Source of the DNA: Talinum fruticosum
Taxonomy: Eukaryota > Streptophyta > Magnoliopsida > Caryophyllales > Talinaceae
Direction of reading: 5' to 3'
Assembly (NCBI GenBank): GCA_021018815.1
Contig: JAITYX010000048.1
Span: 1,178,001-1,242,000, forward strand
Length of the DNA stretch: 64,000 nucleotides
Shown: positions 47,151 through 64,000 of the stretch, piece after piece
Position numbering within the stretch: the stretch's first letter is position 1
How the letters are laid out: each line of letters opens with the position of its first letter
Program-made: the position numbers and the translations under genes
The notes under the pieces: model-generated
Database searches by the model: none
Told to the model about the DNA's origin: nothing
The model's input: only the letters and a program-made list of their open reading frames with translations

Positions 47151-47557
47151 CTAATATTATGATTTTTGCCATTTTTATTTTTATTTGGTATTTGATTGTT
47201 ATAATTAAATTAGGTTAGTTTTATTAGCAAAGCTATTTCTTAAGATTAGTATTGGATATTATATTAATTTTTATATATATATTTTAAATTTTCATGGAAT
47301 TTATAAGAATTTGGATATGACTTATGTGTATATAAGTACTAAATAATACATTGAATTTAATAGTTTGTGATTTATAAATAAAATTATTGATCATCCATCG
47401 TCGTTGTTCACATCCGGGTCTTGCAAAAATAAATTTGATATATATATATATATATATATATGATATGAAAATATTTTGAAATTGAAATGCACGCGCTTAT
47501 TATAAGTCAATGTATTATGTTAATATATTTTATTTAGGGACGGGTTGTTATAATCTA

Positions 47558-47922
47558 AGACTTAAGTCTAAGTTTGATGCTCAAACATAAACTTGTCTTT
47601 TAAAATTTGGATATAGGTCTTACTCCTTAAGGCTTAGATGTATTATGAGCCTCTTAAATAAATACAAAAGGATAACTAGACTATACTTAATCTTGTAGCA
47701 ACTACACATTGGCCAATGGCCTATTGTTGGTAAGTGATGGGATGTATGTATCATTAGCTAATTGGGGGCGGGAGGGAGGGGGTTAAGGTTGGGGTGCAAG
47801 CATGCAAAAGCGATGCAATTGCTCTACTTATGCCTTTACATGGACATTTGAGAAGACAAAAACAAAGTTCTAAAGAGATAGGGGAGGAAAAATAAGAGAA
47901 AAGTCGGGTTAAGAGATGAATG
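47558..47922. other. Short spacer between solo LTR and LINE
   Basis: Continuation of the sequence left of 44752. No gene seen. Confidence 0.5.
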
Positions 47923-48179
47923 TGATATTTGTGTTTTTTTTTTTATACGAAAGTGAGGTAATTTTATTACTCAGTCATCAAAGTAATGTCGAGATTACCA
48001 AATTACGTACGGACCGAGGATCATCGGCTATCCAAGATTTAGAAGATAGCTCGTACGGTTGGAGGTGGGCCAACAAATGGGCCACCCTATTACCCCCACG
48101 ACTAACATGGGAAAAGGAACGAAATCAAAACGATTAAAAATATCTAAAATGTCGAAAATGAATAAGTGAATTTCAAATG

Positions 48180-51100
48180 CTAAGCGATACTTCGGTTAAT
48201 CTTTGCAAAAAGAGATTCACAATCACCTTCAACTAAGGCCTTCGAGAACTCGTGTTCCAACACAAGCTTCGGACCAAACAGGTAGGCTCTTGCTTCTTCA
48301 ATCTCGGCACCTAGAAAACTCGCTGCCTTGGTGTACACCGCGATTTCTACCGGACCCGAACAATTACGAGATCACAACACCCCACTCGTGCCCCCATTCT
48401 CCGAGCTGCGCCCCATCCACATTGAGCTTCCACGAGTCCCGCACTAAGAGGCTTCCAAGTTGCTCGAAGATGGACATAAGCTGCTGGACAAGGTCACGCA
48501 CGGCTCTCGGAACTCTTTGCTACCCTGGTTGCCTTACTCCAAATATTACCCACTTCAACGTTACCATCTCCAAACAATCTACGATTCCGGATGTTCCGGA
48601 TTTCCCGTGCTATAACAAAAAACTCCTCCCAATCTTCTTCACTCAACTCATTCTTGGAGTTAAAAATAAAGTCCCAAGTCGAACCAAAATTTGTCTCCCG
48701 GAGGTGAAACCCGGATTTGCTAGTAGCCCAAACTAACGTTGCTCTGGGGCAACGAAAGAGGGCATGACTGTCATCTTCGTTCACTTGGTTGCACACCCCA
48801 CGGACAGCCGAGAAGCCGGGAATACATTTGGCTAGATTAACACTAGTCGGCAGAAACCTCGCACACACCGGCTAGACAAAAGACTTGACCGGGGTGGCGG
48901 ACAAGTTCCCCACAACGTCTTCCAATATTTAGCACTCCCTCCTTTACTTGAGCTAGACTCCATCTCACAACTCCACCTACGAATGCAGTTGTAGGCGTCT
49001 TTCACGATCACTTCCCCGAAGCCGAATAATTCCACAAGATACGGTCCGGAGGGAAGGATTGGCTCAAAGGGATTGATTTTATGCACTCCACATCAATGGG
49101 CCAAAAGATTAAGCGCAACATGTCATCCCTCCAACAACAATTATCCCTATCAATAAGATCCCCCACCCAAAGAAGAGCGTACCTTTGATTAAACCGGGTT
49201 ATAACCTTGAACGAATGAGGTCTAGGGAGCTATTTATCCTCCAAGATGTTGATTGAGAAATCATCACTAACTCTCCACCGCAAGCCCCTTTGAATAACCC
49301 ATCTTGCCTTCAAGAGGCTACGCCAAGTGTAGCTAGGTCGAGACCCAAGGGAGGCATCCAGGATGGAGGAATGCGGGAAGTAACGGGCCTTTAAGACTCT
49401 AAAAGCGACGACTCACTATTAGTGACAAGTCTCCAAAGTTACCGAGCCAACAACGCTAAATTAAAGTCTTTGAAATCTCTAAAACCCAAGCCACCTTCAG
49501 CTTTGTTATTGCATAACTTCTTCCTCCCTAACCAATGAATCTTCCTAGAGATTTCAGAATGACCCCACCAGAATCTGTTCACCATAGATTGAAGATCGTC
49601 ACACAACTCCTTTGGGAACAAAAAGACGCTCATTGCCTAGGTAGGGATTGCTGGGGCCACGGCCTTTACTAACACTTCCCTACCGGCCTAAGAAAGGTGA
49701 CAGTCTATCCAACCATGTAACCTTTACTCGATGTGATCTTTAATTGGCGTAAATGGTTTCTTTTTCGATCTACCAATTTTAGTAGGGACTCCCAAATATT
49801 TTTCATGAGCAAGGACTTCCCATATATCAAGAGTAATAGCACTAGCTTTCTTGCGCTCAGTACAAATACCCTTACTGAAAGAAACACTAGATTTCCGAAA
49901 GTTGATTTTTTGACTTGACGCAGATTCATAGGATTCCAGAATACTCCTAACGATTGCAGCTTGGTCCTCCATAGCCTCACGGAAGATCATCGTATCGTAA
50001 GCAAACAAGAGATGAGAAATCATCGGGGCACCATCCGGATACGATGACCACTAAGAACACCTCTACGAACGAGTCGAAAGCATATAGGAAGGACCTTCGC
50101 AACAAACGAGGAATAAGTACGGAGAGATAGGATCCCCTTGTCTCGAGTCCTCTCGGGGCACTCGAAATCCCCTAGGCTTACCATTAATCACAAAATAAAG
50201 TGTAGCAGATTCCACACATTTCATAATCGAGTTAACCCAATTAGGAGCAACCCCTTTTTCAGCATGACTCTCCTCGAAACACCCACTCCACTTTATCTTA
50301 AGCTTTGTCCATGTCAAGCTTAATAGCCATATCCCCACTCGGCTTCGAAGAACAAGTGCATAGAATGGAAGATCTCAAAAGTCACAAGAATATTATCCGA
50401 AATAAATATGCCCGGTGTAAAAGCACTTTGAAACTCCAAAATTATGTTAGGGAGGATGGTTTTTAACCAATTAGAGATAACCTTTGTAACCAATTTGTAC
50501 ACCACGTTACACAAACTAATCGACCGGTAATCTTCAGTATGATCGGGTTTGTGTTTTTTAGGAATAAGAACCACATGTGTGTGTATGATTAAGCCTTTCC
50601 GGTATTGGATCCCCATTAAGGATAGCCAAGACCGCATCGGATACATCACTCCCCACAATACCCCAATAATTTTGAAAAAATAAGGGGTTCGTACCACCCT
50701 GTCCTAGAGCTTTAGACGGGTGCATTTGGTTAATAGCCTCTTCTATCTTGTCCACTGTGTAAGGCTTGCACAAAATTGAATTCATTTCCCTAGTCACAAC
50801 AGAGGGTATAACGCCAACAACTCTCTCAATATTATACGTGCCCACCAACTTGAAAAGCTCACCAACGTAGGTAAGGACAATATCGTCCAACTTGTCCTTA
50901 TTAGTATGAAAAATTCCATCCCCATCCTTAAGTCCTTCTATGAAGTTAACCTTACGTCTGCGTTCGCCTTTTGTGGAACCATTTAGTGTTTTTGTCCCCA
51001 AATTTAATGTAGTTTGCTCGGGATCTTTGCCGCTAAAGCGGTTCCTCCCTACGTCTCCACATAGCAATCTCCTCCAACAAGGTGTTACACTCGTGAATTT

Positions 51101-51960
51101 CCCCGGCCATTGAGAGTTGTTGAGGGCGCACCGCTAGCTCTTTCTAAACCTGGCCAAAGTCATTCCGGTTCCGGTGTAAGAGAGCATCCATGCATTTGTC
51201 AATTTTAGTGAGGCACCGAGCAACTGCTGCCTTACCACTCGCCAAAGACCAAGCCCCCTTAATCACCTTGCCACATCTTTTATCGGTAGCCCACATGTGT
51301 TCAAACCATTTACGAAACCGTCTTCGGCTCTTCCTAGCTTGCCCCTACAGTTCTTAACAAAATAGGAAGGTGGTCCAACAACTTCTCGTCTAAATGAGTT
51401 ACATGGGCGTATGGATAAAGGGTCAACCACTCAGCCGTAGCAGTGAACCTATCAAGCCTTTCCTCCACCAATTCATCACCTTCTCTCCCATTCCACCAGG
51501 TAAACTTATGACTAGAACAATTGAGACCGAAAAGCTCACGAGTCTTCTTAAGTCAATCCGAAAGTGTCAAGAATAGTTTGACTCCTTATAACGGAACCCG
51601 TCTTTTCAAAATTGTAAAAGATTTCATTAAAGTCACCTCCTACCAGCCAAGGTAATAAAGAATTTCCCCTTACATCAACTAAGAGATCACACGTCTTAAG
51701 CTTATGATTGGTTTTCGACCAACCATATAATCCCGTAAAACGCCACTAGTTACCGTCTTTTCCCCACTTCACTTCAACATCTATGTGATTAAGAGAGGAC
51801 GAGAGCACCTCTACCTCCGAATCACCATCCTAAAGCAACACCAGAGCCACCCGACCGCCCTCTACTGTCCACACACAAAGATTTAAAATTCCTAATATGC
51901 TTCGAGTTTAGCATTGAACTCTATTCCACTAAGCTTGGTCTCCGAGAGGAATACAAGGTC
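48180..51960 (-). pseudogene. LINE ORF2: endonuclease, reverse transcriptase, RNase H; frameshifted
   Basis: Begins with the endonuclease start KFLGARRPWAVLNLHNLLKR (about 51960) and its VGGDFNEIF motif (about 51650-51624). Reverse transcriptase: INQMHPSKALGQGG, VVLIPKKHKPDHTEDYRSIS, LEFQSAFTPGIFISDNIL, RQGDPISPYLFLVCCEG (about 50130) and HLLFAYDTMIF (about 50000), where the catalytic FADD reads FAYD. Then FWWGHSEISRKIHWLGRKKL and the zf-RVT part (VKDAYNCI, WKTLWGTCPPP, HALFRCPRATLVWATSK). Last is an RNase H domain (SWKLNVDGAQLGEWGHEWGV, LEHEFSKALVEGDCESLFAK; 48440-48180), as in many plant L1 elements. The enzyme nicks DNA and copies the RNA in place. Many frameshifts and the lost Asp make it inactive. 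Confidence 0.9.
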
Positions 51961-51969
51961 GGCTTATAC

Positions 51970-53089
51970 CTCTTTAACAAGTTGTGGAGGTTTAGAACCG
52001 CCCAGGGTCGCCGAGCCCCCAAAAATTTAGACATAGGATACACATTGCATTTGGCGGGGTCGATTAACGACTGTGCCACTTCTAGGTTCACATCATTAGC
52101 TCCATCAACGACCCCTAACTTTCCTTTCACCGTCCTTCCCCTTTTTACGTCTCTTAACTTACATTTACTAGTGTCATTAGCATCAATAAGCATGTGCATA
52201 TTGGTTTCTTTACTTACCATCCAACGTTTTGCCACTTCCAGCTATAGTAGATGTATCTTCCGGAGCTAGTTTCATCTTTACTCTAGTTGCATTGACCCCA
52301 CTACGTAGTTCAAGAAGCTTTCGCTTATCCTCCTTCCACTCATCCTCACTGGCCCTTCTTTTTCTTTTGATCGGAGACGTACGGATATTCGGGCCATACC
52401 GGAGTTCTTCCTCGGGAGTAACACCATCAAACTTCTCGGTCCTCGTACACATACCCCGGAAGGCTGCAGGTATAACGTAAGTCCGGGAGTTTCACGTATT
52501 TCAATTCAATCCATTTAGGTCTTCCTTCCGCCACTATCCGAATTACCCTTCTCAAAGGTTTCGGGATGTTTACCTCAACACGGATTTTCGGATATTTTGA
52601 TGGAGTTAGGATATCCTCTTTATCGGCTTCTATGAACTTTCCCAATTTTGCACCCAATTGTTCAGTAAAAGCAAGAGTTTTCTTCTTCATAGGTCATTCA
52701 CACACCTTAACCCGAAGCATGTTATGTCAAAAACAATTTCGGATGGTAGAGTATTCCCATCCATAGGCTCAAGAAGGATCAAGCAATCGTCATAGGACCA
52801 TGGACTATCACGCGTGAACCCTCTCCTTATCGGCAGGTGAGAAGAATTGAAAGGTAAATAGATTTTTATCATGGTTTTTCACCAACATCTCTTTTGAGGG
52901 TTTCCGGATACTCCTAATGGCTGCCTTGAATCCCTCGGAATTGATATTATTCGCAGTCAAGATTTTTCCGACTAGGCAAAGGTTAATCTGAGCATCCACG
53001 TCCTCCCTTCCATCCGCAAAATCAAGGATTTCATCTTCTTCCTCGGTGAGATTAAGATGAGCCATTTGCGAGTCCAAGTGCGATGCCAT
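51970..53089 (-). pseudogene. LINE ORF1 (DUF4283 plus CCHC knuckle), frameshifted
   Basis: Starts MASHLDSQMAHLNLTEEEDE at 53089 and continues with INLCLVGKILTANNINSEGF and NLFTFQFFSPADKERV, the DUF4283 RNA-binding fold. After a frameshift near 52810 it reads SPWSYDDCLILLEPMDGN. Later come FIEADKEDILTPSKY, VEVNIPKPLRRV and the zinc knuckle LPDLRYTCSLPGYVYEDRE, where most of the CX2CX4HX4C ligands are replaced. The tail is basic (TSPIKRKRRASEDEW). ORF1 proteins coat LINE RNA. At least three frame changes; not functional. Confidence 0.85.
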
Positions 53090-53326
53090 GGGGAAATCTT
53101 CAATGTTGCAATAAACCTTAGACGGAAAGAAAAGAGCACCAAAGACCAGGGAGATTCACACTTTCGGGGCCGGAGAGGACCTACGCTCGAGGTCGGGCAA
53201 AACCGACAACGGCAATCCCTACTGGAGGAGGGCACGCAGTTCCCACAAAGGTGTTGTCCCGCTGAAGCTAGGGTTCGCCGATGGGGAAAAATTAATTGTT
53301 GTGGATTAAAATATGATATTTGTGTT

Positions 53327-54609
53327 ATTGCAACAATGTTATCGTAACTAAATAATTTTTAATCAAAATAATTATGGTTATGTAACTTTAGTTTTATTTC
53401 TTATGACGGCTTATGAAAACTTGTTTAGATTTGTTTAAGCTTAGGGAGCTCAAAGCCCAAACTCGTAAGGTTCAAACTCAACTCGGATAACAAAGCCGAA
53501 TAACTTGGTTTTGGTTTAAGTTTGCCATGGGCCAAGCTTAGTAAACTAGAAGTGACCTGTCTTAAGAGGACTCACAAATTCGCCTCATTCAACTACACCC
53601 CCTTAATCCTACTATTTAACATTATACGGTTCATGTTCTCGCTCCTTCAACACCAATAACCATGTATTTGAGTGTTCAAATATATATCTAACTATAAACT
53701 TTGATCTAATATGACACCACCATCTCATTGCTTTACATTAACCTTTTGTTAATTTTGTCGTTCAGTTTTTTAAAAATAAAACGATTTCATTAGTGAAACG
53801 TCAAACAACATTTACAATTAATTCTAAATTAAAATTATAAAGACAAAATTCAATTTGTAAATAACTAATATAAATCTTACTAAAATTGATTTCGAAACTA
53901 TAATAATTTTCTCATAGAAAACTTTCGATGACTCTATGTCTTTGTTATTGATGGAGGATCTCATAATAATTTGAAAATCGACATTCATCCAATGTCTTAG
54001 ACTATACCGATTAATATTAACTATCATATGAAGAGATAATAAACTTTTACAGATGAAGAGATAAAATTTTTATTTGTAGAAAACTAATATTAAACAGACA
54101 ATTAATACATATATCACTTAGAATAAAGCTTTCCATGGACAAAAATTATGGATGCAATCCGTAAAACATTATTGAAGAAAATCACATTTTTCTGAAATAA
54201 ATTTCATGTTTTTTGGGGATGGATAAATTTTTAAGGCACGCATACGGTATAAGAAAAATCAAACTCTAATTTTCTTTTAAAAATTAGTCGTAGTAGACTA
54301 CCCCAAAGGAACCAACTTTCAAGTAATTGAAAAGCGTTAAAAAATATTTTCTCATCCAGGTTTTTGCTCAAACTCAAATAATAACCTTGTGAATTGGGCC
54401 AGGGGTTTATCAATCACACATAGGCCCAATTCTTCTGATTCCTCGTGTCAACATTCAGCTTGGAATTTCATACTATTTCTTTTATTTTACCCAAAAAATA
54501 TTAAAGGGCATGATCATATTCACTGGAATTGCTCAAGGCAAAGAACAAAGAATTTCCACGGCCCAACATATCAAACCCTTGTGAGATACTAATGGGCAAA
54601 GAAGAAAAT
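53327..54609. other. Intergenic sequence right of the LINE
   Basis: AT-rich; small frames (for example 53824-54027 minus) have no recognisable content. Confidence 0.4.
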
Positions 54610-54612
54610 TTT

Positions 54613-54893
54613 TTCTATTTTGTCGCTATATTTATTTTTTATACCCGTGTTACTGTGTTGTAAAATTTTTATCGAAAGTGTCATTCCTAAATTTTTTTAT
54701 TTATATTTTACTCGGTTAAAGGTAAATAAAAAAATCAAAACTTAGTGATATTTAAGATTAAAAAATTTAAAATTCGTGACATTTAGAATTAATCATCTGC
54801 AACATAGTGACACCGAGATGAAAAAGTGAAACATAATGGCAAAGCGGATAAAATATCAAAATATAATGACAAATGGAACCAAGAATCTCATTT
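54613..54893. mobile_element. Possible foldback MITE
   Basis: TTTTGTCGCTATATTT near the left pairs imperfectly with TTTGTCATTATATTTT (minus strand) near the right, and GTGTTACTGTGTTG with GTGTCACTATGTTG further in. Boundaries and target site are not clear. Confidence 0.4.
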
Positions 54894-55263
54894 ATATCAT
54901 TGCCTCCGATATTTTCTTTCGATAATTAGTTGTTCATAATAATCAGGATACTATCAAAACTTAATAAATACATTACATACTCGCTTATCTACTCTATAAC
55001 GATTATAAATCACCTAAAGTTGAAATCAATGTAGAATCAAGAAGTTATGTTAGGGGACCAAACTTGGTTAATGGAATGCAATTATATTAAGTTTATTTTC
55101 AGCAAAACTAATTAAAATTTGATATTATACTTATGCTTATAGGAGAAAAGGATGGAATAATTTTTAGCAATAACTCCCTAACCAGTATTGAATTATATTC
55201 ATATCGTTATCGGAGAAAATTTGAAAGAAAAATTCGGCTCGGGTCATGTTCAAGGCGAACTAA

Positions 55264-55743
55264 GGCTCTGTTTGATTCTAAGAAAATTAGAAGGAAAGAA
55301 AAAAATGTGGAAAATGAATTTCTTTTCCTTGTTTGAATTGAAGAAAAAGGAGAGAAAAAAAGTTTGATGGAAAAACTCATGAAAAATTTTATCAATTTGG
55401 TCAATGATATGTTCATTCCAAAATTGAGAGGAAAATGGAAGAAAAAATTCACAAAGAGAGAGAAATGAAGAAAAGAGAGAGAATTCTATTAAGAAAGGTT
55501 ATTAAGAATTTTCTCTCTCGTCTCAATTAATTAATTTTATTGAGTATTTTCTCTCTCCTCTCCATCACAATGTAGTGATGGGTAAGAAGTTGGAAAATGA
55601 TTATTTTTTTTCCCTCTATTTTTCCTTGAACCAAACACAAGAAAAAGGTTAAAAAAATTAATTTTTCCTTAACTTTTTTCCTCATTACTTTTTTTTCATT
55701 TAAATTTTCTTTCCAACTTATTTTGTTCAAATCAAATAGAGCC
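55264..55743. mobile_element. Tourist-like (PIF/Harbinger) MITE, 480 bp
   Basis: Termini GGCTCTGTTTGATT and GGCTCTATTTGATT (minus strand), 13 of 14 identical. Flanked by TAA on both sides (55261-55263 and 55744-55746), the target triplet of PIF/Harbinger elements. Interior is GA/TC rich and foldback-like; no transposase. Confidence 0.88.
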
Positions 55744-55746
55744 TAA

Positions 55747-56129
55747 GTGTTGGCATAGATTCCCTTTCTCTTTCTTAAACTCCCTTCCATTCTCCATGAA
55801 TTAAAATCCAATCAGCGCGCTAAGAAGACATTATACAAGCCCACCTTTATATCAAAGCAAAACCCATAGCTTATAAGTCGAATGATGTTAATTTAATATG
55901 ACTAAACATATACTAATAAAGTACACTTTCATCTTCAAATATCCGATCGTTATAATATTTTCACTTTACAAAAAGTCGATATACAGTGAGAATTATTGTT
56001 ATGATGCACTTAACTATGCCGACTTCAGCTGGGAAATATCATATGTGTGATCAACACTGAGTTTTTGGGGACCATCACAGATATGCCAAGCTAGACTCCT
56101 GTAGGAGTATTTGTAAATGTAATCCTGCA
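55747..56129. other. Intergenic sequence
   Basis: No gene or element seen. Confidence 0.4.
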
Positions 56130-56840
56130 AAATTGACTCGAATCGAACGGTTCGAATTGAATTACTCGAAACTCAAACCGAACCGACATCCGAAATAGTT
56201 GAACCGATTTTGATCCGAAACAGAAAGTGAACCAACCCGAAACCGAATCGACCCGAAATTTAATAAGCCCGATTAAGACTCGAACCGAAATGACCTAATC
56301 CGAAACCGAACCGACCTGAAATATAATTGACCCGATTAAAATCCGAAGTCGAAATGACCCCAACCGAATTAGATCCGAACAGATTCAATCCGAATAAAAG
56401 TGATTAGAACCCAAACCGACTCAAATTCTAGTGTGACCCAATCCACATTAGATGGGTCACTTGCAATTTTTATATTTTTTTGGTGGGTCTCTTAAGATAC
56501 ACTTTTTGTGCTTGTAGTAGTACAATTTTGATCGACCTCAAATCTTATTCAAGTGGATCCATACCAAAGGATGGTAGTGGACCTTATAGTATTCTATATG
56601 GTTCCCTAAATCATACCCGAAACCATCTCGAGCCGTCATTGACCCAACCTGAATCGAAAATGAGCCAAATTAACTTCAACCGAAGTTGACCCGAATCTGA
56701 ACCGACCCGAACGAGATCGACCCGAAGTTGACCCGAACCGAAACCAAACCCGACCCCGAAAGAGATCGAAACGAAATTGACCCAAACCCAAACCGAACCC
56801 GACCCGAAATTGACTCGAACCGAACCCAAATTGAATGATT
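56130..56840. repeat. Degenerate CCGAACCGA-type oligonucleotide arrays (two blocks)
   Basis: Blocks at 56135-56420 and 56620-56830 are built of ACCCGAAACCGA/CCGAACCGACC words with irregular spacing. They are separated by about 200 bp of ordinary sequence. Similar degenerate motif-built interiors occur in the hAT MITEs of this window, but no TAGGGGTG-like ends were found here. Confidence 0.75.
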
Positions 56841-57422
56841 TGATTGGCAGCTTTATGTAAATGTCTTAATAGGAGAAAATTATTTATAACTATATATCTA
56901 TAGCATGTAAAAATTCTTATCGCAATTTAAAAAAAAAAAGAAATAAAATGTATTCGTCAAAGTTGTGCTATCTACTATATATATGTAGTGATGTCTTGTC
57001 AATAAATTCAACGACAAACATCATAATTGCAGTGACAAGTATCCTATATGTTTGTATGAGCATCTAGAAATGGTATACCAATATCTACGAATTTTTCATT
57101 TTTACTATATATAGTAGAAATTTTTATTATTCACAGTTGCACTCATAATATGAAAACAATAGAATAGTTAAAATATTGAAAGGACAAAAGATAATTTTGG
57201 CAATGATATGTTATACTGCTTCGTTCATGTTTAAAGTAATAAATTCATAATATTAAATAAACGCTTTCGCTTTAATTCTTGTTATGATATCAATTATAAT
57301 TTTGTAATTTTATCTTACTTTTAACATCTATATTTAACACTCAACATTTCTTCGACATGACTTATCCTTTTGAAGTAAATTACTTCCTTCTCTCCTAGTT
57401 TAAAATTTAGAGTATATTATAT
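56841..57422. other. AT-rich intergenic sequence
   Basis: No gene or element seen. Confidence 0.4.
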
Positions 57423-57990
57423 TGTATATGTTAAACATGACCCTAGTTATAGTTAGTACATAGTTATATGACCACTGGAGTTACGTTATTCCAAGGGATC
57501 AACGTGTCGGTGCAGCTGAATCTCATGACAGGAAAACCGCCATAGCTGGGTGTTACGAGCTGAATCGGCCCACTTCCCACCTCTTCGACAAGTGGCCAAG
57601 AGTTCTTATCCTAAGAGGAAACCCTCCCTCATTGTCATTGGCCCGGGAAGGCGGCCGACAAGGCAGTCGAAGAAGAGGAGTTAAGATTAAGAGGAGATGA
57701 TCGAGTTGATCGAGCGAAGCCGAGGTCGAGGACAGTTACCTTGAAGAAGATCCGAGGAAGCTAACGTCGCTATTCTAACTTAAATGCTAAGGAAATGACA
57801 TAAGGGAAAGGTACCAAATCTTCTTCATCGCTCTGTTGACAGCTCTTCCCCTTCTTTATTTCTGATGGGTTTATCTTTGTAATAAGACACCAAATTGGCA
57901 TGTGATATGTCTTCGATTCGGTCAATTCCAACTGGTCAGGTGTCCTTTTTCCTCACATCCGTCGTTTTCAATTTATAAGCCGTAGTAATT
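57423..57990. other. GC-richer, ORF-free segment of unknown nature
   Basis: From about 57480 to 57800 the sequence is clearly richer in G+C than its surroundings (GGCCCGGGAAGGCGGCCGAC, GAAGCCGAGGTCGAGG) yet has no open frame of note. It looks like a fragment of an LTR or other repeat, but no ends were identified. Confidence 0.35.
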
Positions 57991-63559
<5,569 letters not shown>

Positions 63560-63685
63560 CATATACTCCCAGAGAGAGAGAGAGAAAGATTAGGCCAACA
63601 AAATCCCCTATTTTTCCGTTCGTCCAACCATCTTGTGACATATGGCGAGAACTAGATAATCTCAGGTGCGTATAAGGCGTTTTGC
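63560..63685 (+). repeat. Dispersed repeat, copy 2 (partner at 4261-4375)
   Basis: ATACTCCCAGAGAGAGAGAG, TTAGGCCAACAAAATCCCC, CGTCCAACCATC and GTGCGTATAAGGCG follow the same order as at 4261-4375. Confidence 0.6.
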
Positions 63686-64000
63686 ATTATCTCACCCCCA
63701 TTATTTGAGTAAAATGGTTAATCTAAAATTTAGTGGACATTAAGCCAACATATCTTATAAAAATCTTATTTATAATCAACATTAAATCTTTTATAGATTA
63801 CTTTAAACACACTAACAAAAGAAATTACACCGATTCAATGTAAACATAATGTGATAATTTTGGAGAAATATCATCCAATTATAGGTAAATTTTAAAGTTA
63901 AAAATTTATAAAATACATATCAAAATAAGTTGACATATTTTAGTGCAATTTGTATTCATGTTCATGGTGTCCTCAATTCAAAGAAAAAAATTTTATAAAA
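63686..64000. other. AT-rich intergenic sequence
   Basis: Nothing recognised up to the end of the window. Confidence 0.4.

Larger units (their letters stand above)
44752..47552 (+). mobile_element. Solo LTR, 2.8 kb, with 5-bp target duplication
   Basis: Starts TGTAACGCCCCAACCCG and ends CGGGTTGTTATA (TG...TA, the CA end mutated), flanked by ATCTA on both sides (44747-44751, 47553-47557), the 5-bp target length of LTR retrotransposons. No gag-pol or second LTR inside, so a solo LTR; such long LTRs occur in Del/Tekay-type Ty3 elements. It contains a GGTGG-rich block (46110-46800), a GA microsatellite and ATT/AT tracts. A 306-codon minus-strand frame in the GGTGG block is Thr/Ser/Pro/His low-complexity and not believed. 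Confidence 0.82.
47936..53313 (-). mobile_element. Near full-length L1-type LINE (about 5.4 kb), decayed
   Basis: Flanked by a perfect 13-bp direct repeat TGATATTTGTGTT (47923-47935 and 53314-53326). The minus-strand 3' end carries a poly(A) (T run at about 47934-47945 on the plus strand). From 53089 down it shows an ORF1 with an RNA-binding domain and zinc knuckle, then an ORF2 with endonuclease, reverse transcriptase, zf-RVT and RNase H. The 13-bp target copies remain identical although both ORFs are broken, so the element is old but its ends are intact. Confidence 0.93.

Noticed and set aside
48203..48736. 177-codon plus-strand frame
   Set aside because: Antisense shadow of the LINE RNase H and zf-RVT region.

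Overview
This is a stretch of eudicot-type plant nuclear DNA: AT-rich, full of simple repeats, with spliced genes using GT-AG introns and a dense load of plant transposable elements (CACTA, hAT and Tourist-like MITEs, MULEs, LTR retrotransposons and L1-type LINEs). Only one multi-exon host gene is convincing. It is a minus-strand gene for a plant membrane protein with a bacterial-type PH (YdbS/bPH2-like) domain. Its six coding exons run from 28120 down to 15828, and two introns of about 4.9 and 5.6 kb are filled with repeats. A second probable host gene is a short plus-strand gene at 12085-12704 of a plant-specific family ending in a WYxYQDxxVxxGxVVRLW-type motif. A 55-residue two-exon reading at 43634-43851 (minus) is a weak candidate.

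Layout. 0.5-2.6 kb: a non-autonomous CACTA element (512-1985, TSD GAT) that has captured pieces of two unrelated host genes, an ATG8 (clade II type) fragment with a retained intron and a PABN-like coiled-coil fragment; a second decayed CACTA end follows at 2576. 4-8 kb: simple repeats, a GC-rich proline-rich ORF inside a direct repeat, and AT-rich sequence. 8-8.8 kb: MuDR-type MULE debris. 12.1-12.7 kb: host gene. 13.6-14.1 kb: hAT MITE with perfect 8-bp TSD. 15.6-28.4 kb: the PH-domain gene; intron 2 holds a 3.4-kb set of inverted repeats and intron 1 holds two oppositely oriented 3' ends of an LTR retrotransposon, one with a complete 1.4-kb LTR.

29.6-39.2 kb: remains of a large MULE-like unit with a FAR1-type transposase (plus strand, broken by a hAT MITE) facing a Ulp1-type protease (minus strand, catalytic Cys lost), with 135-bp tandem repeats on both sides of the transposase. 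40.1-43.7 kb: a tandem duplication in which one copy took a 5'-truncated LINE and the other a solo LTR, so each copy is the empty site for the other. 44.75-47.55 kb: a 2.8-kb solo LTR with 5-bp TSD. 47.9-53.3 kb: a near full-length, decayed L1-type LINE with 13-bp TSD. 53-64 kb: AT-rich intergenic DNA with a Tourist-like MITE, a foldback, degenerate CCGAA-type arrays and a long AT microsatellite.

A recurring feature is that the otherwise conserved reading frames are broken by single missing bases, mostly in short homopolymers. This points either to young decay or to uncorrected homopolymer errors in the assembly. I found no tRNA, rRNA or CRISPR, and no novel multi-gene system. The most unusual items are the dual gene capture by CACTA, the FAR1 plus Ulp1 MULE with its higher-order repeat, and the palindromic intron insertions.
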